64,000 nt of DNA from an uncultured Collinsella sp. Its GTDB lineage: Bacteria > Actinomycetota > Coriobacteriia > Coriobacteriales > Coriobacteriaceae. Under the pieces are notes generated by a model. It was not told the origin of the DNA, did no database searches, and was given only the letters and a program-made list of their open reading frames with translations. Each line of letters opens with the position of its first letter. Position 1 is the first letter of the stretch. The position numbers and the translations under genes were made by a program. Below, in pieces: positions 44,024-52,959 of the stretch. The stretch is taken from NCBI GenBank assembly GCA_902465105.1, contig CABQLM010000001.1:62001-126000 (forward strand), written 5' to 3'.

Positions 44024-44695
44024 ATGCCGCTGATCTATGTCGTTGAGGACGACGAGCCCATTCGTCGCGAGCTTGTCGACATCCTTGCCCGCGCCGGGTT
44101 TGAAATCGAGGCCTGCGAATCGTTTGAGCATGTCTCGCGCGATATTCTCGCCGCCGCGCCCGACCTGGTGCTGCTCGACCTCACGCTTCCCGTCAAGGAC
44201 GGCCAGCATATCTGCCACGAGGTTCGCCGCGAATCCGAGGTTCCCATCATCGTCCTCACGTCGCGCACGACCGAGATCGACGAGGTCATGGCCATGACGC
44301 TCGGCGCGGACGACTTTGTTCCCAAGCCCTACAGCGCGCGTGTGCTCGTGGCGCGCATCAACGCGCTGCTGCGTCGCACCGCGGCGGCAGGCGAGCGCAG
44401 TACGCTCGTCCACAAGGGGCTGGAACTCGACCTCGCTCGCTCCACGGTCACCAACACGGCAACCGGCACCAGCACCGAGCTCACCAAAAATGAGCTGCGT
44501 ATCCTCTCGCTGCTTCTGAGCCGCGCAGGCAAGATCGTTTCGCGCTCGGCCATCATGCAGGATCTGTGGGACTCCGACGCCTTCGTGGACGACAATACGC
44601 TCACTGTCAACATCAACCGCCTGCGCACCACGCTCGAAAAAATCGGCATCAAGGGATATTTAACCACGCATCGCGGCCAGGGCTATTCGGTCTAG
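44024..44695 (+). CDS. OmpR-family response regulator (BceR/GraR-like)
   Basis: 223 residues. Receiver domain PLIYVVEDDEPIRRELVDIL with the Asp in LVLLDLTLPVKDGQ, VLTSRTTEIDE and DDFVPKPYSARVLV; output winged helix with LTKNELRILSLLLSRAGKIV and VNINRLRTTLEKIGIKGYL plus HRGQGYSV. GAGGGGAGCGGA precedes the ATG. Its kinase gene starts nine bases after the stop. The pair resembles antimicrobial-peptide-sensing BceRS/GraRS systems. Confidence 0.93.
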   Translation: MPLIYVVEDDEPIRRELVDILARAGFEIEACESFEHVSRDILAAAPDLVLLDLTLPVKDGQHICHEVRRESEVPIIVLTSRTTEIDEVMAMTLGADDFVPKPYSARVLVARINALLRRTAAAGERSTLVHKGLELDLARSTVTNTATGTSTELTKNELRILSLLLSRAGKIVSRSAIMQDLWDSDAFVDDNTLTVNINRLRTTLEKIGIKGYLTTHRGQGYSV

Positions 44696-44704
44696 GGGTT
44701 GGCT

Positions 44705-45748
44705 ATGTCGTTTGCCAAATTTTTCAAAGATGCGCTGCTTCCCGTCGCTGTGTGGACGTGCGGCGTGCTGCTGAGCTGCTTTGTGCTGACGGTCGCCGGC
44801 GCACCCGTTTCTATCGTGGTCGTGGCGGTTGGCGTGTCCTTTATCTTCGGTATGCTCGGCATCGTGATCGAGTACGCTCGCCGTCGCCGTTTTCTGTGTC
44901 AGTTGGAGCGCGCGGCAGAGGAGCTGGAGAGCCCCGCGTGGGTGCAAGAGATGGTGCAATGCCCGACCTATGCCGAGGGCGAGCTCGAGTACGAGGTTTT
45001 GCGCCGGGTGGGCAAAGCGGCCTGCGACGAGGTTGCCGAAGGCCGGCGTCAGACCGATGACTATCGCGACTATATCGAGAGCTGGGTCCACGAGGCCAAG
45101 CTGCCCCTGGCGGCAGCCCATCTGATTTTGGAAAACCTGGACGGCAGCGAAGACGATCTGTCGCGTGTGGATGACCTGGGTCGCGAGTTGGCTCGTGTGG
45201 AGCGCTATATCGACCAGGCGCTCTACTACGCGCGTTCGGAAGTCGTGGAGCGCGACTACCTGATTCGTCGTTGGAGCCTCAAGACCTTGGTGACGGGCGC
45301 GATTAAAGCCAATGCGCGCGAGCTCATCGCGGCGCACGTGGCTCCGGTGTGCGAGAACCTCGACTACGAGGTCTTTACCGACGAAAAATGGCTGGAGTTC
45401 ATCTTGGGCCAGCTTATTCAGAACAGCATTAAATATGCGCGTGAGGACGGCGCGAAGATCGTGTTTTCGGGCGCGCTGTTGGACGAGGGTTTGGCGAGCG
45501 AGCGCATTGAGCTCACCGTTGCCGATAACGGCTGCGGCGTGTGCGCGGCAGACCTGCCGCGCGTGTTCGAGAAAGGTTTTACCGGCGACAACGGCCGCAC
45601 CACCAAGCGCGCAACGGGCATCGGCCTCTACCTGGTGGCGCGCCTGTGCTCCAAGATGGGCATCGACGTCACCGCGGCATCGGAGCCCGGCGAAGGCTTT
45701 GTCGTCACGTTTGCCTTCTCAACCAACAAGTTCCAATATTTCGAGTAG
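44705..45748 (+). CDS. Intramembrane-sensing histidine kinase (BceS/GraS-like)
   Basis: 347 residues. Two N-terminal membrane helices with almost no loop between them (LPVAVWTCGVLLSCFVLTV; IVVVAVGVSFIFGMLGIVI) indicate a kinase that does not sense ligand directly. The H-box is ESWVHEAKLPLAAAHL, the HEAKxP form of BceS kinases; ATPase boxes QNSIKYARE, DNGCGV, FEKGFTG and RATGIGLYLVARLC follow. ATG at 44705 after AGGGG. BceS kinases normally sense through a partner ABC transporter, which is not encoded nearby. Confidence 0.9.
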   Translation: MSFAKFFKDALLPVAVWTCGVLLSCFVLTVAGAPVSIVVVAVGVSFIFGMLGIVIEYARRRRFLCQLERAAEELESPAWVQEMVQCPTYAEGELEYEVLRRVGKAACDEVAEGRRQTDDYRDYIESWVHEAKLPLAAAHLILENLDGSEDDLSRVDDLGRELARVERYIDQALYYARSEVVERDYLIRRWSLKTLVTGAIKANARELIAAHVAPVCENLDYEVFTDEKWLEFILGQLIQNSIKYAREDGAKIVFSGALLDEGLASERIELTVADNGCGVCAADLPRVFEKGFTGDNGRTTKRATGIGLYLVARLCSKMGIDVTAASEPGEGFVVTFAFSTNKFQYFE

Positions 45749-45778
45749 CGCACACGGCAGACGTCCACCCAAACAAAA

Positions 45779-45814
45779 CGTGCCGCCTCAAACGGGGCGG
45801 CACGCCATCTTTTA
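45779..45814 (+). terminator. Terminator after the BceRS-like operon
   Basis: Stem CGTGCCGCC/GGCGGCACG with an ATCTTTTAT tail. Confidence 0.8.
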
Positions 45815-45845
45815 TCAGCCAACTCGCTGAAGTAAGGCTGCGAAG

Positions 45846-45937
45846 GCCGCGGGGCCGGGAGGGGTTTCCTAAGGGCACATCCCGCAGCCGCAACGCGGCG
45901 AGGACGTGCTCGTGGAAACCCCGCAGGCCCCGCAGCC
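45846..45937. repeat. Inverted repeat before the universal stress gene 3' end
   Basis: Arms 45846-45869 and 45914-45937, both ending in GGGGTTTCC or its complement, pair with a few mismatches around 44 bases. It lies between convergent genes and could terminate the usp gene on the minus strand, but without a T-tract. Confidence 0.6.
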
Positions 45938-45950
45938 GGTGGGAGCAACG

Positions 45951-46388
45951 CTACTTCACGACCAAAATGTCGCAATCGGTGTTGCGCAGCAGGAACGTCG
46001 AGATGGAGCCCAGCAGCGCGTACTTGATCGAGGACAGGCCGCGGGCACCGCAGAGCACCAAGTCGGGCTTGACCACGTCGAGCATCTCGTCTTTGAGCGT
46101 CTCACGAATGCGGCCGGCGCGAATCATGACCTCGACCTCGGGAATGTTGGGGTTGGCCTTGGCCTCCTCGAGCTGCTTGGAAATAGAATTCTTAAAGGCC
46201 TCCTCCAGGCCGTTGACCAGATCGACCGGATAGGAACCGGCGCTCTCGAGTGCCGTGGAATCGATAACGTGGCCGATAATCAGCTTGGCGCCGTTGTTCG
46301 CGGCGACCTTGATGGCGCGTGCGAGCACAAAATCCTGCTGCTCAGTACCGTCGAGTGAAACAAATACCTTGGTGTAGCCCTCGTTCAT
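45951..46388 (-). CDS. Universal stress protein UspA family
   Basis: 145 residues, alpha/beta ATP-binding fold. Phosphate-binding Gly-rich signature near the C-terminus: GARGLSSIKYALLGSIS followed by TFLLRNTDCDILVVK; N-terminal YTKVFVSLDGTEQQDFVLAR. Likely an ATP-binding dimer responding to growth arrest or stress. AAGGAGG precedes the ATG. Confidence 0.93.
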   Translation of the reverse strand: MNEGYTKVFVSLDGTEQQDFVLARAIKVAANNGAKLIIGHVIDSTALESAGSYPVDLVNGLEEAFKNSISKQLEEAKANPNIPEVEVMIRAGRIRETLKDEMLDVVKPDLVLCGARGLSSIKYALLGSISTFLLRNTDCDILVVK

Positions 46389-46637
46389 GGTTTCCTCCTT
46401 GGTCTATCGCACGGGCGCTGGGCTCGTGCGTCGGGCGGGCGCGGATGCGTAGCCGCCGGACACTTTATCTTGTTGCAGTTATACCCAAGGATTTGGGTTT
46501 GACCGCTCGCAATTCTGTGAACGGGCGAGTTTTTTGGTAAGGGTGGCGGCCGGCGTGCGCGGACGGTTGATAATGGGACATCGCCCGCAACCGTCCGCAG
46601 AAACATCTATCGGCGGGTGTCATACAAGGGGGTTCCT

Positions 46638-47612
46638 TTGGATATTATCGAGCTTCTTAAATCTGCCTTCATGGGCCTGGTCGAGGGCATTACCGAATGG
46701 CTTCCCGTTTCGTCGACGGGCCACATGATCTTGGTGGACGAGTTCGTCAAGATGAACGTGAGCGAGACGTTCTGGAATATGTTTTTGGTCGTGATTCAGC
46801 TCGGCGCCATTTTGGCCGTCTGCGCATTGTTCTTCTACGACCTCAATCCGTTTTCGCCCAGCAAGGGCAAAGATGGCCGCCGTGATACGTGGGTGCTCTG
46901 GGGCAAGATCGTGCTCGGTTGCATTCCTGCAGCGGCGATCGGTTTGCCGCTCAATGACTGGATGGAGGAGCATTTCTACAACGCTCCCGTCGTGGCACTC
47001 GCGCTCATCGTGTACGGCGTGCTGTTTATCGTGATTGAGAACTGGCGCGCCGGCAAGCGCGAGGAGGCGGCTCTTGCCGGCTCGTTTGGTTCGCGCGCCG
47101 TTGTGGCGGGCGGGCGTCCTGCCGGTGCGCACTTTGCCGCGCCCGCGGCAGATATTGCCGAGGATGATGACGAGGATTTGGACTTTGGTTCTATTGCCAC
47201 ACTCGAGGACCTGAGCTGGAAGACTGCGCTGGGCATCGGTTGCTTCCAGGTGCTCTCGCTGGTGCCGGGTACGTCGCGCTCTGGTTCCACCATCATCGGC
47301 GGTCTTTTGCTGGGCTGCACGCGCTCGGTGGCGTCTAAATTTACGTTCTTTCTGGCCATTCCCGTTATGTTTGGCGCGAGTGCGCTCAAGCTGGTCAAGT
47401 ACTTCGTTAAGGGCGGTACCTTCGGCACCAACGAGATTGCTATCTTGGGCGTGGGCTGCGTCGTGGCCTTTGTGGTGTCGCTCATCGCCATCAAGTGGCT
47501 TATGGGCTTTGTTCGTCGTCACGACTTTAAATGCTTCGGTGTCTACCGCATCATCCTGGGCATCGTAGTGCTCGTGTACTTCTTCGTTCTGGAGCCCATG
47601 CTCGGTCTCTAG
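46638..47612 (+). CDS. uppP: Undecaprenyl-diphosphatase UppP/BacA
   Basis: Integral membrane enzyme recycling the lipid carrier of cell-wall synthesis; confers bacitracin tolerance. Catalytic motifs VEGITEWLPVSSTGHMIL near the N-terminus and LVPGTSRSGSTIIGGLLLG in the second half, with about eight membrane helices. TTG at 46638 is preferred: AAGGGGG lies five bases upstream and translation then begins DIIELLKSAFMGLVEGI, the normal family start; a GTG at 46617 is the alternative. An acidic disordered insertion of about 55 residues (around 145-200) separates the halves. Confidence 0.93.
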   Translation: MDIIELLKSAFMGLVEGITEWLPVSSTGHMILVDEFVKMNVSETFWNMFLVVIQLGAILAVCALFFYDLNPFSPSKGKDGRRDTWVLWGKIVLGCIPAAAIGLPLNDWMEEHFYNAPVVALALIVYGVLFIVIENWRAGKREEAALAGSFGSRAVVAGGRPAGAHFAAPAADIAEDDDEDLDFGSIATLEDLSWKTALGIGCFQVLSLVPGTSRSGSTIIGGLLLGCTRSVASKFTFFLAIPVMFGASALKLVKYFVKGGTFGTNEIAILGVGCVVAFVVSLIAIKWLMGFVRRHDFKCFGVYRIILGIVVLVYFFVLEPMLGL

Positions 47613-48025
47613 CCTGCCAATTGGGGACGGGGTAGAAATGGCAGAAATGTTACCCCTCCAGCTCTTGACTTTTTGATTGTGAGTCTTTGCCAAATCAAAG
47701 CCACTGCTGCCATCCGGGCTTATGAAATGTTGCGGTGAAATAGGGACTAAATGGCCTTACTAAAGGGGTCGACAGTTCCTCGTTCACCGCAATTTTTTGG
47801 TGCATCGGGGTCAGGTTACTTTGCGCCAACTTGGTGCAGGCTAACCTGATTCCCTTGCGCCAATTGGATGGCCTGTCCGTACCACTGTATTGTCAAGCGT
47901 TGTTTCTACCGTTTCTACCCCGTCCCCAAATGGCTGGCGGTGTGTCCGCGCGGCTCGGTATACTGGTACGGCTCAAACTATGGCGCTGCCCGCAGGCGCG
48001 CCGTCCGTCAGATGAGGAGTCGCCC
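47613..48025. repeat. Stacked inverted repeats of three families between uppP and pcrA
   Basis: An outer pair (GGGGACGGGGTAGAAAT at 47616-47639 and its complement at 47912-47934) encloses an AAATGTTGCGGTGAAATAG-type inverted repeat (about 47730-47793) and a TTACTTTGCGCCAA-type palindrome (about 47800-47863). The same families occur elsewhere at 61042-61181, 21701-21769/28455-28523 and 9220-9285. The right end should contain the pcrA promoter. Confidence 0.75.
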
Positions 48026-50926
48026 ATGACCCAGCCCCTGCCCTGGGAAAAGAACACTGCTGCGCCCGTGCCGCCCGCGCCGGAACCCGTGCCGCTCGAT
48101 GCATACACTGCCCCCGCTGCGCCGGAGCCCGAGCTCGTCCCGCTCGACATCTACGATGCTCCCGCACCGACACCCAAGCCCGCTAAGCCGCTTGTCGACA
48201 TCGACAGTCTTAACCCCGCCCAGCGCGAAGCGGTCCTGACGACCGAAGGTCCGTTGCTGGTCCTTGCCGGTGCTGGATCGGGCAAGACCCGCGTCCTGAC
48301 CTTCCGCATCGCTCATATGCTCGGCGACCTGGGCGTTAAGCCCTGGCAAATCCTTGCCATCACGTTTACCAACAAGGCCGCGGCCGAGATGCGCGAGCGT
48401 CTGGCAGCGCTCATTCCCAGCGGCACCCGCGGCATGTGGGTGTGCACCTTCCATGCCATGTGCGTGCGCATGCTGCGCGAGGATGCCGACCTGCTGGGCT
48501 ACACCGGTCAGTTCACCATCTACGATGACGATGATTCAAAGCGCATGGTGCGTGACATTATGCAGGCGCTCGGCATCGAGCAAAAGCAATTCCCCATCAA
48601 CATGATCCGCAGCAAGATCAGCTCGGCCAAAAACGCCATGATCGGCCCCGAGGACATGCTCAAATCCGCCGACAGCCCCAACGACAAAAAGGCCGCACAG
48701 GTCTATATGGAGCTGGAGCGCCGCCTGCGCGCCGCCAACGCGATGGACTTCGACGACCTGCTCGTGCGCGCGCTCGAGCTGCTACGCACCCGCCCCGAGG
48801 TGCTCGACAAGTACCAAGAGCGCTTCCGCTACATTAGCGTCGACGAATATCAAGACACCAACCACGTCCAGTACGAGATCGCCAACCTATTGGCCGCCAA
48901 GTACCAAAACCTCATGGTCGTAGGCGACGATGACCAGTCCATTTATAGCTGGCGCGGCGCCGACATCACCAACATCCTGGACTTTGAGAAGGACTTTAAA
49001 AACTGCAAGACCGTCAAGCTGGAGCAGAACTATCGCTCCACGGGTCACATCCTGAGCGCCGCCAATGCCGTTGTTCGACACAACTCGCAGCGCAAGGACA
49101 AGCGCCTGTTTACGGCCGAGGGCGATGGCGAGAAGATCCAGGCCTTCCAGGCGAGCGACGAGCGCGACGAGGGCCGCTGGATTGCCGGCGAGATCGAGAA
49201 ACTGCATGCCAAAGGCACGAGCTACGACGATATTGCTGTGTTCTATCGCACCAACGCCCAGTCGCGTATCCTCGAAGATATGTTCCTGCGCGCGGGCGTG
49301 CCCTACAAGATCGTGGGCGGCACGCGATTCTTCGACCGCGCCGAGATCCGCGACGTCATGGCCTATCTCAAGATGATCGTGAACCCGGCCGACGAGATGA
49401 GCGTCAAACGCGTCATCAACACGCCTCGCCGCGGCATCGGCTCTACCTCGATTCAAAAGATCGAGCAGCTGGCGCGCGACAACCGCTGCTCGTTCTTCCA
49501 GGCCTGCGAGATCGCGTGCGCCGAGACGGGCATGTTTAGCGCCAAGGTGCGCAACGGCCTGTCAAGCTTTGTGTCGCTGGTGCGCGAGGGCCGCCGCATG
49601 GACGGCGAGCTCAAGGACGTCGTCGAGATGATCGTCGATAAGACGGGCCTGCTGCAGGCTTTCCGCGCCGAAGGCACCATGGAGTCCGAGAGCCGCGCCG
49701 AGAACATTCAGGAATTCTTGGGCGTCGCCGCCGAATTTGAGGAGACGCACGAGGATATTGAGGGCACGCTCGAGAGCTTAGAAGAGCTGCGCGCAGCCGG
49801 CGTTGCCGATGTGCCTGCCGGCGTCGAGCCCGAGCCCGTCGTGGTGAGCGCGCCTGCGCCCGAACCGGGGCCGTCTGCGCCCGCGTCTTCGTTTGAGGCG
49901 CTCGTTGGCGCGCGTGATGCCGCGGGTTCCAATCCGCTCGACAGCCTGGCGGCCCCGGCGCTCTCGCCGCAGGATGCCCTGGCTGCCGCCATTGCGGGCA
50001 ATGCGTATACCGCGCCGACGGAGCTACCGGCGGGCGCCGTGCATGCCGGCGAAATCGAGCGCACCTACGGCCCGCTCACCTGCAAGGCGCTTCCTGCTCT
50101 CATGGAGTGGCTGGCCCTGCGCTCCGACTTGGATTCCCTGGCCGGCGAGACGCATGCCATCACCATGATGACCATTCACTCCGCCAAGGGCCTGGAGTTC
50201 CCCGCGGTGTTCGTGGCCGGCATGGAGGAGGGCATCTTCCCGCACGTGCACGACTTTGGCGGCAGCGATGACCCGGGCAAGCTCGAGGAGGAGCGTCGCT
50301 TGGCCTACGTCGCCATCACGCGCGCCCGCAAGCGCCTGTTCTTGACGTATGCGGCGACGCGTCGTACCTACGGCTCGACCTCTGCCAACCCGCGCTCGCG
50401 CTTCCTCAACGAGATTCCGTTTGAGGACATCGAGTTTAGCGGCATCGGTTCTGCCGGTTTTGAGGGCACGGGCTGGGAGAAACGTGGCGATCGCCACGGC
50501 ACCTTTGGCTCGGGCATGGGCTCTGATATGTATGGCGGCAAGGTGTTTGGCTCGTATACGCGTTCGACCGGCGGCTCCGGTTCGCGCGGCGGATCGAGCT
50601 TCGACGACTTCTTTGGTGGAAGCACCTACGGGACCGAGCGCCATCGTGGGGTGTCGCCCGACGCCGGTCGTGTGGCCTCGACCTTTGGCTCGGGTGCGCC
50701 GCGAGCCAAGAAGGCCACGTCCAAGGTGTCGCCGACGGTGGAGCGCAAGGTCGATCGCGCCAGCGCATCGCAGGACTTTTCCGCAGGCGACACCGTGAGC
50801 CACAAGACCTTTGGCATGGGTACTGTGATTTCGGTCGTTGGAGACATGATCGAGGTTCAATTCGAAAAGACCGGCCAGACCAAAAAGCTTATGAAGGGCT
50901 TCGCTCCGATCGTCAAACTATCGTAG
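48026..50926 (+). CDS. pcrA: ATP-dependent DNA helicase PcrA/UvrD
   Basis: Superfamily 1A 3'-5' helicase for repair and replication-conflict resolution. Motifs in order: LAGAGSGKTRVL (Walker A, about residue 85), TFTNKAAAEMRERLA, DEYQDTNHVQYEI (Walker B), GDDDQSIYSWRGADITNI, LEQNYRST, TIHSAKGLEFPAVFVAGMEE and YVAITRARKRLFLTYA. A C-terminal Gly/Ser-rich linker leads to the Tudor-like domain HKTFGMGTVISVVGDMIEVQ. 966 residues, longer than usual because of a Pro/Ala-rich N-terminus and a roughly 95-residue low-complexity insertion before motif V. ATG at 48026 after GAGGAG. Confidence 0.95.
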   Translation: MTQPLPWEKNTAAPVPPAPEPVPLDAYTAPAAPEPELVPLDIYDAPAPTPKPAKPLVDIDSLNPAQREAVLTTEGPLLVLAGAGSGKTRVLTFRIAHMLGDLGVKPWQILAITFTNKAAAEMRERLAALIPSGTRGMWVCTFHAMCVRMLREDADLLGYTGQFTIYDDDDSKRMVRDIMQALGIEQKQFPINMIRSKISSAKNAMIGPEDMLKSADSPNDKKAAQVYMELERRLRAANAMDFDDLLVRALELLRTRPEVLDKYQERFRYISVDEYQDTNHVQYEIANLLAAKYQNLMVVGDDDQSIYSWRGADITNILDFEKDFKNCKTVKLEQNYRSTGHILSAANAVVRHNSQRKDKRLFTAEGDGEKIQAFQASDERDEGRWIAGEIEKLHAKGTSYDDIAVFYRTNAQSRILEDMFLRAGVPYKIVGGTRFFDRAEIRDVMAYLKMIVNPADEMSVKRVINTPRRGIGSTSIQKIEQLARDNRCSFFQACEIACAETGMFSAKVRNGLSSFVSLVREGRRMDGELKDVVEMIVDKTGLLQAFRAEGTMESESRAENIQEFLGVAAEFEETHEDIEGTLESLEELRAAGVADVPAGVEPEPVVVSAPAPEPGPSAPASSFEALVGARDAAGSNPLDSLAAPALSPQDALAAAIAGNAYTAPTELPAGAVHAGEIERTYGPLTCKALPALMEWLALRSDLDSLAGETHAITMMTIHSAKGLEFPAVFVAGMEEGIFPHVHDFGGSDDPGKLEEERRLAYVAITRARKRLFLTYAATRRTYGSTSANPRSRFLNEIPFEDIEFSGIGSAGFEGTGWEKRGDRHGTFGSGMGSDMYGGKVFGSYTRSTGGSGSRGGSSFDDFFGGSTYGTERHRGVSPDAGRVASTFGSGAPRAKKATSKVSPTVERKVDRASASQDFSAGDTVSHKTFGMGTVISVVGDMIEVQFEKTGQTKKLMKGFAPIVKLS

Positions 50927-50935
50927 TCTCGGCGG

Positions 50936-51061
50936 ACCTGGGGGGGCGTATAGGGCAACATCGCCTGCTCGGACAGTCCTGCGCAAGACGGAGAGCACAT
51001 TAAGTGCTCTCCTTTGCGTGCGGAACTCGCGATCGATGTTGCTCTATACGCCCGCCCAGGT
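50936..51061. repeat. Structured element, copy B: 28-bp inverted repeat around the conserved 70-nt core
   Basis: Arms 50936-50963 and 51034-51061 pair at 26 of 28 positions and share no sequence with the arms of copy A. The 70-base core (50964-51033) differs from copy A at few positions; in the central hairpin GGAGAGCAC/GTGCTCTCC three pairs are changed on both sides relative to copy A, keeping pairing. It lies ten bases after the pcrA stop. Confidence 0.85.
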
Positions 51062-51080
51062 CCTTGGGTAACGTTGCTGG

Positions 51081-51110
51081 ACGAACGTCGCTCTGCTCGT
51101 TCGCTTTTTG
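51081..51110 (+). terminator. Terminator after pcrA
   Basis: Stem GACGAACG/CGTTCG-type with a CTTTTTG tail, just beyond element copy B. Confidence 0.65.
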
Positions 51111-51149
51111 ATTTGGGGAGCCGGGTGGGCTGATATATAGATACGAGTA

Positions 51150-51194
51150 GGGGCTCCTCCGTTGATGAACGGGGGAGCCCCTTGTTGCTTTTTG
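51150..51194 (+). terminator. Strong hairpin between convergent pcrA and manA
   Basis: Stem GGGGCTCC-CCGTT/AACGG-GGAGCCCC followed by TTGTTGCTTTTTG on the plus strand. Confidence 0.8.
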
Positions 51195-51233
51195 ATTGTC
51201 GTTACTAGCCAGAGGCTCGCTGGGACCGGTGAC

Positions 51234-52172
51234 CTAGAGGTGGCTGATAATCAGTTCCATCTTGCCTTCGAGGTCGATGGAGCTGACGGTGCTCGGGGCC
51301 AGCAGGTGGCTTCCCTTGTGGACGGGGTCGCCGCAGACGGTGCCTTCGCCGTCGATGACCGACAGGCACATGAAGGGCCAGCGCTGGTCGAGGGTCTTGT
51401 TGCCGTCAACACGTACGCGATCGACGGTGTAGCAGGAGTTAGACTCGAGCTCGGTCACGCCGTCCACCTCGGGCGCGGTCACCGTGCCGTCGGTCGGAGC
51501 CTGAGCATCAAAGTCGATGCAGTCGAGGCTCTGCTCAATGTGCAGGGGACGCAGCTTGCCGTCGGTGCCAGGGCGGTCGTAGTCATACAGGCGATACGTC
51601 ACGTCGCTCGACTGCTGCGTCTCCAAAATGAGCGTGCCGGTCTTGATGGCATGCACAGTGCCGGAATCAATCTGGAAAAAGTCGCCCTTGTGGATCGGTA
51701 GCACGTTGAGCATGTCGTCCCAGCGACCTTCCTCGATCATCTGTGCGGCCTCGGTGCGGTCTTTAGCACGCTGGCCGACGATAATCGTGGCGGCGGGCTC
51801 GCAATCCAGCACGTACCAGCACTCGGTTTTGCCCAGGCTGCCGTTCTCGTGCTCGGCGGCGTACTCGTCGTTGGGATGAATCTGGATCGAAAGGTCGTCC
51901 TTGGCGTCCAGAATCTTAATGAGCAGCGGGAACTCCTTGCCCTCGCAGTTGCCAAAGAGCTCGCGGTGCTCGGCCCACAGCCACGACAGCGTGTGGCCTG
52001 CATACGGGCCCTCCGCAATCTGACAGTCGCCGTTGGGATGGGCCGAGATGGCCCAGCACTCACCGATGGGACCCTCGGGAATGTCGTAGCCAAATACGGT
52101 TTCGAGCTGGCGGCCGCCCCAGATCTTCTCGTGGAAGATCGGCGTCAGTTTAATCAAATCGGACATGTTCAT
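51234..52172 (-). CDS. manA: Mannose-6-phosphate isomerase, class I
   Basis: Zn-dependent cupin enzyme interconverting mannose-6-P and fructose-6-P. N-terminal LTPIFHEKIWGGRQLETVFG, zinc ligands in LSIQIHPNDEYAAEHENG, GKTECWYVLDCE and FFQIDSGTVHAIKTG, then RLYDYDR and LHIEQSLDCIDF. 312 residues, the short Firmicutes-type enzyme. Two close ATG starts (52172 and 52166). Downstream of a GntR/UTRA regulator gene on the same strand (67-base gap), which probably regulates it. Confidence 0.95.
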   Translation of the reverse strand: MNMSDLIKLTPIFHEKIWGGRQLETVFGYDIPEGPIGECWAISAHPNGDCQIAEGPYAGHTLSWLWAEHRELFGNCEGKEFPLLIKILDAKDDLSIQIHPNDEYAAEHENGSLGKTECWYVLDCEPAATIIVGQRAKDRTEAAQMIEEGRWDDMLNVLPIHKGDFFQIDSGTVHAIKTGTLILETQQSSDVTYRLYDYDRPGTDGKLRPLHIEQSLDCIDFDAQAPTDGTVTAPEVDGVTELESNSCYTVDRVRVDGNKTLDQRWPFMCLSVIDGEGTVCGDPVHKGSHLLAPSTVSSIDLEGKMELIISHL

Positions 52173-52239
52173 ACCCCATTGTGTTGCGCGGGCGCTGCGT
52201 AAAACTGTTCAAAATGAGCGCCCACATGACTACAAAAAC

Positions 52240-52959
52240 CTATGCCAACGTTACGTTGTGCAACTCAAAGCGGTCGCCAACGTTACGCGAGATCGAATAC
52301 TCAAAGGCGGCGCCGCTGTCCAAAAAGCCAATCTGGGTGAGCTCGAGCAGGGGAGAGCCAGGCTTGGTGTCCAGACGCTCGGCTTCTTCCTCGGTTGCTG
52401 CCACGGCGCGAATGGTACGGTGGAAGCTCGAAATTTTCAGCCCGCATTGCTCGCGGATGAAATGGTAGAGCGATCCGTACAGGTCCTTCTTTTTCAGGCC
52501 CGGAATCAGCTCGAGGGGCATGTATGTGTACTCGATAACGATGGGCTTCTCATCGGCCTGACGCACGCGCACGACGTGATAGGCAAAGTCATCCTCGGCA
52601 ATTCCCAACTGGGCTGCGATGTCCGCTGGTGGATTAACAATCGAGAAATCGTAGACCACCGAGGTCACCTTCTCCCCGCGGTGCTCATATGAAAAACCCT
52701 GGGCACGGTCGTTTTTGCCCTGGAAAAACGCCTGACCGGGAAGCCCCGCCGTGTCCTTAACGTAGGTACCCGATCCGCGTCGGCTGGTAATAAGACCTTC
52801 CTCGGTGATTTGTTCAATAGCTCGTTTGACGGTGATTTTGGAAACGCTATAGAGCTCGCAGAACTCAACGACGGTGGGAAGCTTGTCGCCCGGTTTAAGA
52901 GCACCATCCTCAATACTCCGACGAATATCTGCAGCTATCGCCTCGTATTTGGGAATCAT
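52240..52959 (-). CDS. GntR-family regulator with UTRA domain (upstream of manA)
   Basis: 239 residues. Winged helix with GDKLPTVVEFCELYSVSKIT and GLITSRRGSGTYVKD, then a UTRA ligand domain (VNPPADIAAQLGIAEDDFAY, MPLELIPGLKKKDLYGSLYH, SSFHRTIRAVAATEEEAERL). AAGGAGG precedes the ATG. Position suggests control of manA and perhaps the divergent glucokinase, with a phosphosugar effector by family analogy. Confidence 0.92.
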   Translation of the reverse strand: MIPKYEAIAADIRRSIEDGALKPGDKLPTVVEFCELYSVSKITVKRAIEQITEEGLITSRRGSGTYVKDTAGLPGQAFFQGKNDRAQGFSYEHRGEKVTSVVYDFSIVNPPADIAAQLGIAEDDFAYHVVRVRQADEKPIVIEYTYMPLELIPGLKKKDLYGSLYHFIREQCGLKISSFHRTIRAVAATEEEAERLDTKPGSPLLELTQIGFLDSGAAFEYSISRNVGDRFELHNVTLA

